Assembly (NCBI GenBank): GCA_003258405.1
Contig: QKPN01000009.1
Coordinates: 62,001 to 126,000, forward strand
Direction: 5' to 3'
Origin: Rhodobacteraceae bacterium DSL-40
GTDB taxonomy: Bacteria; Pseudomonadota; Alphaproteobacteria; Rhodobacterales; Rhodobacteraceae
Length of the DNA stretch: 64,000 nt
Positions 16,389-25,521 of this stretch are shown here, piece by piece. The position numbers and the translations under genes were made by a program. The notes beneath the pieces were generated by a model that saw only the letters and a list, made by a program, of their open reading frames with translations, searched no databases and was not told where the DNA came from. Position 1 is the first letter of the stretch. Each line of letters starts with the position of its first letter.

Positions 16389-17711
16389 ATGGCTGCCCTG
16401 GACAGACGCATCATGAACCGCCTTGACGCGCTCAACTACTACACCGCCACGAAGAAATACGATCTCGCCTTTCCCCGCCTGACGCAGGACATCGAAGCCG
16501 ATGTCGTGGTGATCGGCGGCGGGTTCTCGGGCATCAACACCGCGCTCGAACTCGCCGAAAAGGGCATCACCGACGTCGTCGTGCTCGAGGCGAAACACCT
16601 CGGCTACGGCGGCACCGGCCGCAACGGCGGGCAGGTGATGGCCGGCATCGGCCACGATCTCAACGCCGTCAAGAAGCACGTCGGGCCGGAAGGGCTCGAG
16701 ACGCTCTTCAAGATCGCCAACCTCGGCGCGGGCATCATCCGGGAGCGCATCGAGAAATACGGCATCAACGCCGATTTCTGCCAGGGCTATGGCTACCTCG
16801 CCTACAACGAACGGCAGGTGAAGACGCTGCGCACCTGGGAAAAGGAGTTCAGCGCGGTCGATCCGGACGAGGACATCGAGCTGCTGACCGGCGCGGCGGT
16901 CAGCTCGGTGATCGGCTCCGACGTCTATGCCGGGGTGCTGAAACACATGGGCGGCGGCCATGTCCATTCGCTCAACCTGCTGCTGGGAGAAGCGCAGGCG
17001 CTCGCCTCGCATGGCGCGCGGATCTTTGAGAACAGCCCCGTCATTTCGGTCGACTATGGGGATCGCATCACCGTGCGGACCAACGCGGGCAAGGTGACGG
17101 CCTCCAAGCTGCTCTGGGCCTGCGACAGCTTCCTCAACAAGCTCGAACCCTCCATCTACGGCAAGACGATCAACACCTACGCCTTCCAGATCGCGACCGA
17201 GCCGCTGTCCGATGCGCTGATCGAGCGGATCAGCCCGATCCGGGGCGCCTATTCCGACATCCGCCCGGTCATCGACTACTTCCGGGTGACGCGGGAGAAC
17301 CGGCTGCTCTACGGGTCCGCGACCCGGCTCTTCGACTACATTCCCGAGGATCTTGCGGGCTGGAACCGCGCCCTGATGCTGAAGACCTTCCCCTATCTCG
17401 CGGACGTGAAGGTCGAGCTCGCCTGGGGCGGACCGATGGCCTGCTCGGCCAATCTCTTCCCGCAGATCGGCACGCTCGATGGCCGCCCGAACGCCTTCTA
17501 CGTCCAGGGCTACTCCGGCTTTGGCGTCACGCCGAGCCACATCGTCTGCAAGGTGCTGGCGGAAGGCATGAGCGAGGGATCGGCCCGCTACGATCTCATG
17601 AGCTCGATCCCGCATGTCTCCATCCTCGGCCGAGACGCCGCGCGGGCGCCGATCACCAGCGCCGCCAAGGCCTGGCACCAGCTCTCCGGCTACTTCAACG
17701 GCCGCCGCTAA
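16389..17711 (+). CDS. FAD-dependent amine oxidoreductase (gamma-glutamylputrescine oxidase-like)
   Basis: A 440-residue DAO-family flavoprotein. The FAD dinucleotide motif VVVIGGGFSGINTALELAE is at about residues 39-57, followed by GYGGTGRNGGQVMAGIGHD, characteristic of the PuuB/OrdL group. The C-terminus has GYSGFGVTPSHI, which closes the FAD site. ATG 16389 is set by GGGAGGATT. This group oxidises an amine to an aldehyde with H2O2 release. The aldehyde dehydrogenase two genes downstream would oxidise that product, and the permease upstream would supply substrate. Gamma-glutamylputrescine is one candidate, but no gamma-glutamylputrescine synthetase lies in the window. Confidence 0.85.
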   Translation: MAALDRRIMNRLDALNYYTATKKYDLAFPRLTQDIEADVVVIGGGFSGINTALELAEKGITDVVVLEAKHLGYGGTGRNGGQVMAGIGHDLNAVKKHVGPEGLETLFKIANLGAGIIRERIEKYGINADFCQGYGYLAYNERQVKTLRTWEKEFSAVDPDEDIELLTGAAVSSVIGSDVYAGVLKHMGGGHVHSLNLLLGEAQALASHGARIFENSPVISVDYGDRITVRTNAGKVTASKLLWACDSFLNKLEPSIYGKTINTYAFQIATEPLSDALIERISPIRGAYSDIRPVIDYFRVTRENRLLYGSATRLFDYIPEDLAGWNRALMLKTFPYLADVKVELAWGGPMACSANLFPQIGTLDGRPNAFYVQGYSGFGVTPSHIVCKVLAEGMSEGSARYDLMSSIPHVSILGRDAARAPITSAAKAWHQLSGYFNGRR

Positions 17712-17737
17712 TTCCCAAACCACAGGAGAAGACCAAG

Positions 17738-18097
17738 ATGATGACCCCGTTCGACACCAACACCATTCCCGCGCTCGACAGCTGGGGCACCGTCGCCGAT
17801 CTCGGCTCCGAGATCCTCGAGGGCGAATGCGCCGCGCTGGGCAAGATGGTGTTCGGCGCGCCTGCCGATCCGGTCTCCTGCGCCTACTTCGGCGCCACCA
17901 GGGGCGTCTTCCGCATGACCTACCCGTTCAACGAGCACGCCGTCGTGGTCGAGGGCGAGGTCACGCTGAAGAACGAGGCGACCGGCGAGAGCCGCACCTA
18001 CGGCCCCGGCGAGGGCTGGTTCGTCGAGAAGGGCACGCCGGTGCTGTGGACGGTGAAGACCGACCGCTTCGTCAAGAACTACCTCGCCGTCGCCTGA
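17738..18097 (+). CDS. Cupin domain protein (DUF861 type)
   Basis: A 119-residue single cupin. It contains FRMTYPFNEHAVVVEGEVTL, matching cupin motif 1, and YGPGEGWFVEKGTPVLWTV, motif 2. It resembles the small EutQ/DUF861-type cupins often placed in amine and amino-acid catabolic operons. Their biochemical role is mostly unknown; metal-dependent isomerisation or sensing are options. It starts 26 bp after the oxidase and is followed by a strong hairpin before the dehydrogenase. Confidence 0.82.
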   Translation: MMTPFDTNTIPALDSWGTVADLGSEILEGECAALGKMVFGAPADPVSCAYFGATRGVFRMTYPFNEHAVVVEGEVTLKNEATGESRTYGPGEGWFVEKGTPVLWTVKTDRFVKNYLAVA

Positions 18098-18192
18098 GGG
18101 CGCCCCGGGCCCGCTTGGAGGCAGTGCCTGCGTCCGTCGCGGACGCGGCCCGTCCGCCTCCGGCGCCGACCAGGTCCATCCATGCAGAAAAA

Positions 18193-18218
18193 GGGCGGCC
18201 GCAGCAGCGCGGCCGCCC
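18193..18218. other. Perfect 10-bp hairpin between cupin and dehydrogenase genes
   Basis: GGGCGGCCGC / GCGGCCGCCC with a 6-nt loop AGCAGC. On the minus strand the stem is followed by a T-run (CCCTTTTTCTG), so it looks like an intrinsic terminator for leftward transcription. Rightward it could be an mRNA stability or processing hairpin inside the operon. Confidence 0.55.
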
Positions 18219-18246
18219 GGCAAAGATATCAGGGAGAAAACAGGGC

Positions 18247-19653
18247 ATGAGCATTTTCAGCTTGTCCATCAACGGCGCGCCCGTCTCGGTCGAAGCCACG
18301 TTTCCGGTCTACAACCCGTCGAGCGGTGACATCGCGGGCCACGCCCCCAATGCGACCGAGGCGCACCTCGACCGTGCGGTCGCCGCGGCGAAAGCCGCCT
18401 TCGAAAGCTGGTCGCAAACGCCCGACGAGGCGCGCCGCGCCGCCTGCGAGGCCGTGGCCGCGCGGATCGGGGCGCATGCCGAGGAGCTCGCGCAGCTCGT
18501 CACCAGGGAGCAGGGCAAACCGCTCGGCGGCATGGGTTCGCGCTGGGAAATCGGCGGGGCGCAGGCCTGGGCGGCCTACACCGCAGGGCTGTCGCTGCCG
18601 GTGAAGGTCCTGCAGGACGACAACGCCGCCCGCGTGGAACTGCACCGCAAGCCGCTCGGTGTGGTCGGCTCGATCACGCCCTGGAACTTCCCGGTCATGA
18701 TCGCGGTCTGGCACATCCTGCCCGCCATCCGCACCGGCAATACCGTGGTCATCAAGCCCTCGCCGCTGACCCCGCTCTCGACCATCCGTCTCGTCGAGAT
18801 CATGAGCGAGGTGCTTCCGGCCGGCGTCGTCAACGTGGTCACCTGCGATGACAAGGTCTCCAACCTCGGGGCGGCGATGTCGGCCCATCCCGACATCCGC
18901 AAGATCGTCTTCACCGGCTCCTGCGCCACCGGCGCGCGGGTGATGCGATCGGCGGCCGAGACCATGAAGCGGCTGACCCTCGAGCTCGGCGGCAACGATG
19001 CGGGGATCGTGCTGGCGGATGCCGATCCGCAGGCCATCGCCGAAGGGCTCTTCTGGGGCGCCTTCCTCAACAACGGCCAGACCTGCGCGGCCATGAAGCG
19101 GCTCTACGTGCACGAAAGCATCCACGACGCAGTCTGCGAGGCGCTCGTCGCCTATGCCCGGACCATCCGCGTCGGCGACGGCATGGACGAGCAGAGCATC
19201 CTCGGGCCGATCCAGAACGCCATGCAGTTCGAGAAGGTCCGGCGCCTCGTCGAGGATGCGAAGACCAAGGGCCGCGTCCTTCTCGGGGGCGAGGCGGGCA
19301 CGGGGCTGTTCTTCCCGCCGACCCTTGTCGCGGGCCTGAAGAACGGCGATCCGCTCGTCGACGAGGAGCAGTTCGGCCCGGCCCTGCCGATCATCGCCTT
19401 CTCCGATGTCGAGGAGGCGATCGCGGCGGCAAACGCTTCGGAGAACGGCCTCGGCGGCTCGATCTGGACCTCGGACATCGCGGCGGGCCGGCAACTCGCC
19501 CAGCGCCTCGAATGCGGCTCGGTCTGGATCAACCGGCACGGCGCGATCCAGCCCAACGCTCCCTTTGGCGGGGTGAAGAAATCCGGGCTGGGCGTCGAGT
19601 TCGCGGAAGAGGGCCTCGCCGAATACACCGACATCCAGGTCGTGTTCTCCTGA
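18247..19653 (+). CDS. NAD(P)-dependent aldehyde dehydrogenase
   Basis: A 468-residue ALDH-superfamily enzyme. It has the conserved GSITPWNFPVMIAVWHILPA, the catalytic base region LTLELGGND (Glu) and the nucleophile NNGQTCAAMKRLY (Cys). The C-terminal substrate gate is NRHGAIQPNAPFGGVKKSGLG. ATG 18247 follows AGGGAGAAAAC. It oxidises an aldehyde to the acid. In this cluster the aldehyde would come from the FAD oxidase two genes upstream. The active site cannot be assigned to a specific aldehyde by reading alone. Confidence 0.9.
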   Translation: MSIFSLSINGAPVSVEATFPVYNPSSGDIAGHAPNATEAHLDRAVAAAKAAFESWSQTPDEARRAACEAVAARIGAHAEELAQLVTREQGKPLGGMGSRWEIGGAQAWAAYTAGLSLPVKVLQDDNAARVELHRKPLGVVGSITPWNFPVMIAVWHILPAIRTGNTVVIKPSPLTPLSTIRLVEIMSEVLPAGVVNVVTCDDKVSNLGAAMSAHPDIRKIVFTGSCATGARVMRSAAETMKRLTLELGGNDAGIVLADADPQAIAEGLFWGAFLNNGQTCAAMKRLYVHESIHDAVCEALVAYARTIRVGDGMDEQSILGPIQNAMQFEKVRRLVEDAKTKGRVLLGGEAGTGLFFPPTLVAGLKNGDPLVDEEQFGPALPIIAFSDVEEAIAAANASENGLGGSIWTSDIAAGRQLAQRLECGSVWINRHGAIQPNAPFGGVKKSGLGVEFAEEGLAEYTDIQVVFS

Positions 19654-19677
19654 TCCGGTGCGGCGGAGCCGCGGCCG

Positions 19678-20118
19678 CTACCGCGCAGCGAGCTGCCGGA
19701 GGCACTTCCGGAGGACCGCCTGCTCTTCCGCGCTGAAGGCCCGGGCGAGCGAGCGGTCGTAGTCGGCGGCCTGTTTCGTGAGCTTGCGGTAGGCCGTCCG
19801 GCCTGCCGCGGTGAGCGAAAGGCTCGCGGAGCGCCGGTCCGAGTCGAAGTCCTTGCGCATGAGGAATCGCTTCTCCTCGAGCGCGGTAACGGCGCGGGAG
19901 ATCTTGGTCTTGTGGATCAGGGAGCGCTTGCCGATCTCGGTCGCGGTCATGTCGCCGTAGCGGCCGAGATGGAAGAGGATCCGCCACTCCGTCCGCAACA
20001 TGCCGTAATCATTACGGTAAATGTTCTGGAAGCCCAGGCTGGCGGCTTCGGCAGCCTGGTTCAGCAGATACGGCAGGAAATCTGCCAGATCGAAGTCGGG
20101 GTCATCTGAATGTGTCAT
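19678..20118 (-). CDS. MarR-family regulator (homogentisate locus)
   Basis: A 146-residue winged-helix protein. The N-terminal dimerisation helix has NQAAEAASLGFQNIYRNDYG, the recognition helix region is MTATEIGKRSLIHKTKISRAV, and the wing is DFDSDRRSASLSLTAAGR. It is divergent from hmgA with a shared 70-bp control region holding a near-perfect 14-bp palindrome. Repression of the aromatic operon with release by a pathway metabolite is the expected mode for this arrangement. Its stop is 25 bp from the aldehyde dehydrogenase stop (convergent). Confidence 0.88.
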   Translation of the reverse strand: MTHSDDPDFDLADFLPYLLNQAAEAASLGFQNIYRNDYGMLRTEWRILFHLGRYGDMTATEIGKRSLIHKTKISRAVTALEEKRFLMRKDFDSDRRSASLSLTAAGRTAYRKLTKQAADYDRSLARAFSAEEQAVLRKCLRQLAAR

Positions 20119-20141
20119 GGGGGCAAGATTACGTCTTGATG

Positions 20142-20155
20142 GTTACAAATGCAAC
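20142..20155. promoter_or_regulatory. Candidate MarR operator
   Basis: GTTACAAATGCAAC, a 14-bp dyad with one mismatched pair besides the centre, 24 bp from the MarR start and 34 bp from the hmgA start. The position and symmetry fit a dimeric MarR regulator controlling both directions. Confidence 0.5.
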
Positions 20156-20188
20156 TTTTAACACAGCAACCAAATGGAGGAGGTTAAC

Positions 20189-21556
20189 ATGGACGACCAG
20201 TTCACCGCGCAGGGCCTGACCCGCGCCGAAGCGCCCTGCGGCACGACCGCGGGCTACATGCCGGGCTTCGGCAACGACTTCGAAACCGAGGCCCTGCCGG
20301 GCGCGCTGCCGCAGGGGATGAACAGCCCGCAGAAATGCGCCTACGGGCTCTATGGCGAACAGCTGACCGGCACCGCCTTCACCGCCCCCTCGCATCAGAA
20401 CGAACGCACCTGGTGCTACCGTATCCGGCCGTCGGTGAAGCATGTCGGCCGCTTCAGCCGCATCGACATGCCCTACTGGAAGTCCGCACCGCACGTGCTG
20501 CCCGAGGTCACCTCGCTCGGCCAGTACCGCTGGGATCCGGTGCCGCACTCCGACGTGCCGCAGACCTTCGTGACCGGCATGCGCACCATGACGACCGCGG
20601 GCGACGTCAACACCCAGGTCGGCATGGCGGCACACGTCTATCTCGCCACCGCCTCGATGGAAGACGAATACTTCTTCTCCGCCGACAGCGAGCTGCTGGT
20701 CGTGCCGCAGGAGGGCCGCCTGCGCTTCTGCACCGAGCTCGGGATCATCGACCTCGAGCCGAAGGAGATCGCCATCCTGCCCCGCGGTCTCGTCTACCGG
20801 GTCGAGGTGATCGAGGGCCCCGCCCGCGGCTTCGTCTGCGAGAACTACGGCCAGAAGCTCGAGCTGCCGGGCCGCGGCCCGATCGGCGCGAACTGCATGG
20901 CCAACCGCCGCGACTTCAAGACCCCCGTGGCGGCCTTCGAGGACCGCGACGTGCCCTCCCGCGTGATCGTCAAGTGGTGCGGACAGTTCCACGCCACCGA
21001 GATCGACCACTCGCCGCTCGATGTCGTCGCCTGGCACGGCAACTACGCGCCGGTGAAATACGATCTCCGCACTTACTGCCCGATCGGCGCCATCCTGTTC
21101 GATCATCCCGACCCGTCGATCTTCACCGTGCTGACCGCCCCCTCGGGCGTCCCCGGCACCGCAAACATCGACTTCGTGCTGTTCCGCGAACGCTGGATGA
21201 CGATGGAAAACACCTTCCGGCCGCCGTGGTACCACAAGAACGTCATGTCCGAGCTCATGGGCAACATCTACGGCGAATACGACGCCAAGCCGCAGGGCTT
21301 CGTGCCGGGCGGGATCAGCCTGCACAACATGATGCTTCCGCACGGGCCCGACAACGAAGCCTTCGAGAAGGCGACCTTCGCGGATCTTCGCCCCGAGAAG
21401 CTCGACAACACGATGTCCTTCATGTTCGAGACCCGCTTCCCGCAGCAGCTCACCGAGTTCGCCGCGAAGGAAGCGCCGCTGCAGGACACGTATATCGACT
21501 GCTGGGACAGCCTGAAGAAGCGCTTCGACGGCACGCCACAGGGCAACTGGGACTGA
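20189..21556 (+). CDS. hmgA: Homogentisate 1,2-dioxygenase
   Basis: A 455-residue Fe(II) dioxygenase that opens the ring of homogentisate to maleylacetoacetate. It has the family N-terminus [20 protein letters not shown]. The iron ligands lie in [14 protein letters not shown] (His and Glu) and [12 protein letters not shown] (His). An in-frame ATG 15 bp upstream exists, but ATG 20189 has the GGAGGAGG ribosome site. It is the first gene of the catabolic operon. A GC-rich imperfect hairpin lies between its stop and the next gene. Confidence 0.97.
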   Translation: MDDQFTAQGLTRAEAPCGTTAGYMPGFGNDFETEALPGALPQGMNSPQKCAYGLYGEQLTGTAFTAPSHQNERTWCYRIRPSVKHVGRFSRIDMPYWKSAPHVLPEVTSLGQYRWDPVPHSDVPQTFVTGMRTMTTAGDVNTQVGMAAHVYLATASMEDEYFFSADSELLVVPQEGRLRFCTELGIIDLEPKEIAILPRGLVYRVEVIEGPARGFVCENYGQKLELPGRGPIGANCMANRRDFKTPVAAFEDRDVPSRVIVKWCGQFHATEIDHSPLDVVAWHGNYAPVKYDLRTYCPIGAILFDHPDPSIFTVLTAPSGVPGTANIDFVLFRERWMTMENTFRPPWYHKNVMSELMGNIYGEYDAKPQGFVPGGISLHNMMLPHGPDNEAFEKATFADLRPEKLDNTMSFMFETRFPQQLTEFAAKEAPLQDTYIDCWDSLKKRFDGTPQGNWD

Positions 21557-21639
21557 TCCGACCGCGATCCACCCCGCGCCACCGCACCAGTGGCGGCGCG
21601 GACGGAGCCAGAAAAACACTTCAAAGGAGGACACCCCCC

Positions 21640-22902
21640 GTGCCCCTGATGCGCAGCTGGGTCGCAGGCGCAAACGCGCCCGATTGCGACTTCCCGCTCA
21701 ACAACCTGCCCTATGGCGTCTTCTCCACCGACGGCGCGCAGCCCCGGTGCGGCGTCGCGATCGGCGACAGCGTCCTCGACCTGAGGGCCGCCGAGGCCGC
21801 CGGCCTTCTGCCGCTCGCCGGCGGCCCCTACTTCCCCGCGCCGGCCTGGAACGCGCTGATGGCCGCCGGCCCCGAAACCTGGGCCGCCCTGCGCGCGGAC
21901 CTCATCCGCCTGCTCTCGGACGGGGCGGCGCAGGCCGAACAGGTCCGGCCGTATCTGGTGCCGCTTTCGGCCGTGCGCATGCACATGCCGTTCACCGTCG
22001 CCGAATACACCGACTTCTACGCCTCGAAGAACCACGCCTTCAACGTGGGCACGATGTTCCGCGGCCCCGAGAATGCGCTGCCTCCGAACTGGCTGCACAT
22101 CCCGATCGGCTACAACGGCCGCGCCTCCTCGGTGGTGGTCTCGGGCACCGATGTCCGCCGGCCCTGGGGGCAGCTCAAGGGACCGAACGACCCGGCCCCC
22201 CGCTTCGCGCCCTCGCAGCGCTTCGACATCGAGCTCGAGTTCGGCGCGATCGTCGGCCAGCCCTCCACCGCGGGCCGGCCCGTCACCGTGGCCGAGGCCG
22301 AGGCGATGATCTTCGGCTACGTGCTGCTCAACGACTGGTCGGCGCGTGACATCCAGGCCTGGGAATACCAGCCGCTGGGGCCGTTCCAGGCCAAGGCCAC
22401 CGCCACGACGATCAGCCCCTGGATCGTCACCGCCGCCGCGCTGGAGCCGTTCCGCACGCCGACGCCCGCGCGCGAGAAGGAGCTTCTGCCCTATCTCGCC
22501 GAAGCCCGGCCGGGCCTCTACGACATCGCGCTGGAGGTCGGCCTGACGCCGGAGGGTGGCACCGAAACCGTCATCTCGCGCACGAACTACCGCGAGATGT
22601 ACTATTCCGCGGCGCAGCAGCTCGCGCATCACACCACGTCGGGTTGCGCGATGCGGGTGGGCGACCTGCTCGGCTCGGGCACGATCTCGGGCCCGGAGAA
22701 GGACGCGCGCGGCTCGCTCCTCGAGCTGTCCTGGGGCGGCAAGGAGCCGTTCACGCTCGAAGGCGGCGCGACCCGCAGCTTCATCGACGACAACGACACC
22801 CTGAACCTGCGCGGCGCGGCCCGCGGCGACGGCTACAGAATCGGATTCGGAGAGTGCGCCGGCAAGGTCCTGCCCGCGCTCGCCGATCCCTACGCACGCT
22901 AG
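21640..22902 (+). CDS. fahA: Fumarylacetoacetase
   Basis: A 420-residue hydrolase that splits fumarylacetoacetate into fumarate and acetoacetate, the last step of homogentisate breakdown. Metal-site and catalytic segments are present: EYTDFYASKNHAFNVG, IELEFGAIVG, LLNDWSARDIQAWEY and PLGPFQAKATATTISPW. GTG 21640 lies 9 nt after AAAGGAGG; an ATG 9 bp further on is the alternative. The two-domain length matches the eukaryote-type FAH found in Proteobacteria. Confidence 0.96.
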   Translation: MPLMRSWVAGANAPDCDFPLNNLPYGVFSTDGAQPRCGVAIGDSVLDLRAAEAAGLLPLAGGPYFPAPAWNALMAAGPETWAALRADLIRLLSDGAAQAEQVRPYLVPLSAVRMHMPFTVAEYTDFYASKNHAFNVGTMFRGPENALPPNWLHIPIGYNGRASSVVVSGTDVRRPWGQLKGPNDPAPRFAPSQRFDIELEFGAIVGQPSTAGRPVTVAEAEAMIFGYVLLNDWSARDIQAWEYQPLGPFQAKATATTISPWIVTAAALEPFRTPTPAREKELLPYLAEARPGLYDIALEVGLTPEGGTETVISRTNYREMYYSAAQQLAHHTTSGCAMRVGDLLGSGTISGPEKDARGSLLELSWGGKEPFTLEGGATRSFIDDNDTLNLRGAARGDGYRIGFGECAGKVLPALADPYAR

Positions 22903-22915
22903 AAAGGACAAGACA

Positions 22916-23866
22916 ATGTCAAAGGCATTCGCTTCCGCAGGCGATCTCGCGGAAAAGACCGTCAGCTTCACCGAAGTCGGCGAGGGGCTCTACGCCTTCA
23001 CCGCCGAGGGCGACCCCAACACCGGCGTCATCATCGGCGACGAGAGCGTGATGATCGTCGAGGCGCAGGCGACGCCGCGGCTGGCACGAAAGGTCATCGA
23101 CTGCGTGCGCAGCGTGACGGACAAGCCGATCAGCCATGTGGTGCTGACCCACTATCACGCGGTCCGCGTGCTCGGCGCCTCGGCCTACGGCGCGCGCGAG
23201 ATCATCATGAGCGATACCGCCCGCGCCATGGTGGCCGAACGCGGCCGGGAAGACTGGGACAGCGAATTCGGCCGCTTCCCCCGGCTCTTCCAGGGCCATG
23301 ACGAGATCCCCGGCCTCACCTGGCCCACCACGACCTTCTCGGATGCGATGACGGTCTATCTCGGCAACCGCCGGGTGGACATCCTCCATCTCGGCCGCGC
23401 CCACACCGCCGGGGACGCGGTGGTCTGGGTGCCGGACCAGGAAGTGATGTTCACCGGCGACATCGTCGAGTTCCACTCGGCCTGCTACTGCGGCGACGGC
23501 CATTTCCGCGACTGGCCCGACACGCTCGCGGCCATCGCCGAGTTCGAGCCGAAATCGATCGCTCCGGGCCGCGGCGATGCGCTGGTCGGTCCCGAGATGG
23601 TCGCCCGGGCGCTGGAAAACACCGGCGAATTCGTCCGCTCCACCTTCAAGCCCGTCGAGCGCGTCGTCGCCCGCGGCGGATCCCTGAAGGAAGCCTGGGA
23701 CGCCGTACGCGCGGAATGCGATCCGAAATTCGCCGACTACGCCATCTACGAGCACTGCCTGCCGTTCAACGTCGCCCGTGCCTACGACGAGGCCCGCGGC
23801 ATCGACACGCCGCGCGTGTGGACCGCCGAGCGCGACCGGGAAATGTGGAACCAGCTGCAGGGCTGA
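22916..23866 (+). CDS. Metallo-beta-lactamase-fold protein with incomplete metal motif
   Basis: A 316-residue MBL-fold protein. The usual HxHxDH is replaced by HYHAVRV, keeping both His but lacking the Asp and third His. Later ligands are present: HLGRAHTAGDAVVW (His) and FTGDIVEFHSACYCGDGH (Asp). C-terminal helices carry DYAIYEHCLPFNVARAYDE. It lies 13 bp after fumarylacetoacetase and 27 bp before the FAD hydroxylase, so it belongs to the aromatic pathway, possibly as a thioesterase or lactone hydrolase with one metal. No role is established here. Confidence 0.8.
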   Translation: MSKAFASAGDLAEKTVSFTEVGEGLYAFTAEGDPNTGVIIGDESVMIVEAQATPRLARKVIDCVRSVTDKPISHVVLTHYHAVRVLGASAYGAREIIMSDTARAMVAERGREDWDSEFGRFPRLFQGHDEIPGLTWPTTTFSDAMTVYLGNRRVDILHLGRAHTAGDAVVWVPDQEVMFTGDIVEFHSACYCGDGHFRDWPDTLAAIAEFEPKSIAPGRGDALVGPEMVARALENTGEFVRSTFKPVERVVARGGSLKEAWDAVRAECDPKFADYAIYEHCLPFNVARAYDEARGIDTPRVWTAERDREMWNQLQG

Positions 23867-23893
23867 GCCGGAACCCAGGGAGGAAAAAAGAAA

Positions 23894-25516
23894 ATGTTCC
23901 AGGATCGCTACATGCTGGCGTTCAGGCTCTATCCATACGCACGCAGCGTGGATCAGGACGCCGATGCGCCGGTGCGCCACCCGGTCGTTGTCATGGGAGG
24001 CGGCCCCATCGGGATCGCCGCCGCCCTCGACCTCGGCCTGCAGGGAATTCCGGTGGTGGTGCTCGACGATCACGAGGGGGTCGGCATGGGAAGCCGGGCC
24101 ATCTGCTTTGCCAAGCGCACCCTCGAGATCGCCGACCGCTACGGCTGCGCCCTGCCGATGCTCGACAAGGGCATCGTGTGGAATGTCGGCAAGGTCTTCC
24201 ACCAGGATCGCAAGATCTTCGAATTCGATCTCCTGCCGGAGGACGGCCACAAGTTCCCGGCCTTCATCAACCTCCAGCAGCCCTATTTCGAGCAGTTCCT
24301 GATCGAGCGGGTGCGCGAGGCGCAGGCCCGGGGCGCGCCGATCGAGATCCGCGGCAAGAACCGGGTGGACGGCGTCGAGGCCCATGACGACCACGTCACC
24401 CTCGAGGTGATGACCCCCGACGGCCCCTACAGGCTCGAGGCCGACTGGCTGATCGGCTGCGACGGCGCGAACTCGCCGCTCCGCAACATGCTCGGCTACG
24501 ATTTCGGCGGCAAGGTCTTCAGGGACAGCTTCCTCATTGCCGATATCCGCATGAAGGCGGATTTCCCGACCGAGCGCTGGTTCTGGTTCGACCCGCCCCA
24601 TGTCGGCGGCGCCTCGACCCTTCTCCACCGGCAGCCGGACGACACCTGGCGCGTCGATTTCCAGATCGGCTGGGAGGTCGATCGCAAGGAAGAGATGAAG
24701 GAGGAGAACATCCGGCGCCGGCTCGACTCGATGCTGGGCGAAGGCGTCGACTACGACATTGTCTGGTCCTCGATCTACACCTTCCAGTGCAAGCGGATGG
24801 AACGCTTCCGGCACGGGCGCGTGATCTTTGCCGGCGATGCCGCGCATCAGGTCTCGCCCTTCGGCGCCCGCGGCGCCAACTCGGGCATTCAGGATGTCGA
24901 CAACCTCGGCTGGAAGCTCGCCCTGGTGATCGGCGGCCACGCGCCCGAAAGCCTGCTCGACAGCTACGATGCCGAGCGGGTTCATGGCGCGGACGAGAAC
25001 ATCCTCAACTCGACCCGCTCGACCGACTTCATCACGCCGAAGTCCGAGATCAGCCGCATCTTCCGCGATGCCGTCCTCGATCTCGCCGAGCAGCATGCCT
25101 TCGCCCGGCCGCTGGTGAACTCGGGCCGCCTGTCGGTGCCCTGCGTCTATGACGGCTCCGCGCTCAACACGCCGGATGGTCTCGCGGACGGCCCGGCCCG
25201 CACCCGCCCCGGCGCGGCCTGCCCGGATGCGCCCGCAGGCGGGGGCTACCTGCTCGAGCGGCTCGGCGGGGGCTTCACGCTGATGACGATCGACGCCGAG
25301 GCCCCGGCCTCGATCGAGGAGAACGGCATCGTGGCCACCCGCCTCGCGCTCGACACGGCCTCCGATCCGGATGGTGTGCTCCGCGCGCGCTATCTCGGCG
25401 ACGCGTCCGCGGCCGTCTACCTGATCCGCCCCGACCAGCACGTCGCCGCGCGCTGGCCGGCCTTCGACGACAACGCGGTGCGTGCGGCCCTGCGGCGCGC
25501 GCTCGGCAGGGAGTGA
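23894..25516 (+). CDS. FAD-dependent aromatic hydroxylase (MhpA/PHBH type)
   Basis: A 540-residue class A flavoprotein monooxygenase. The FAD GxGxxG is VVVMGGGPIGIAAALDLGL (about residues 31-49), the DG fingerprint is ADWLIGCDGANSPLR, and the second FAD motif is GRVIFAGDAAHQVSPFGARG. The C-terminal ~130 residues form the thioredoxin-like domain of MhpA relatives. It probably hydroxylates a phenolic acid to feed homogentisate into HmgA, for instance a hydroxyphenylacetate. That is inference from position, since no hydroxyphenylpyruvate dioxygenase is nearby. It is followed within 5 bp by DUF2783. Confidence 0.88.
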   Translation: MFQDRYMLAFRLYPYARSVDQDADAPVRHPVVVMGGGPIGIAAALDLGLQGIPVVVLDDHEGVGMGSRAICFAKRTLEIADRYGCALPMLDKGIVWNVGKVFHQDRKIFEFDLLPEDGHKFPAFINLQQPYFEQFLIERVREAQARGAPIEIRGKNRVDGVEAHDDHVTLEVMTPDGPYRLEADWLIGCDGANSPLRNMLGYDFGGKVFRDSFLIADIRMKADFPTERWFWFDPPHVGGASTLLHRQPDDTWRVDFQIGWEVDRKEEMKEENIRRRLDSMLGEGVDYDIVWSSIYTFQCKRMERFRHGRVIFAGDAAHQVSPFGARGANSGIQDVDNLGWKLALVIGGHAPESLLDSYDAERVHGADENILNSTRSTDFITPKSEISRIFRDAVLDLAEQHAFARPLVNSGRLSVPCVYDGSALNTPDGLADGPARTRPGAACPDAPAGGGYLLERLGGGFTLMTIDAEAPASIEENGIVATRLALDTASDPDGVLRARYLGDASAAVYLIRPDQHVAARWPAFDDNAVRAALRRALGRE

Positions 25517-25521
25517 GACCA

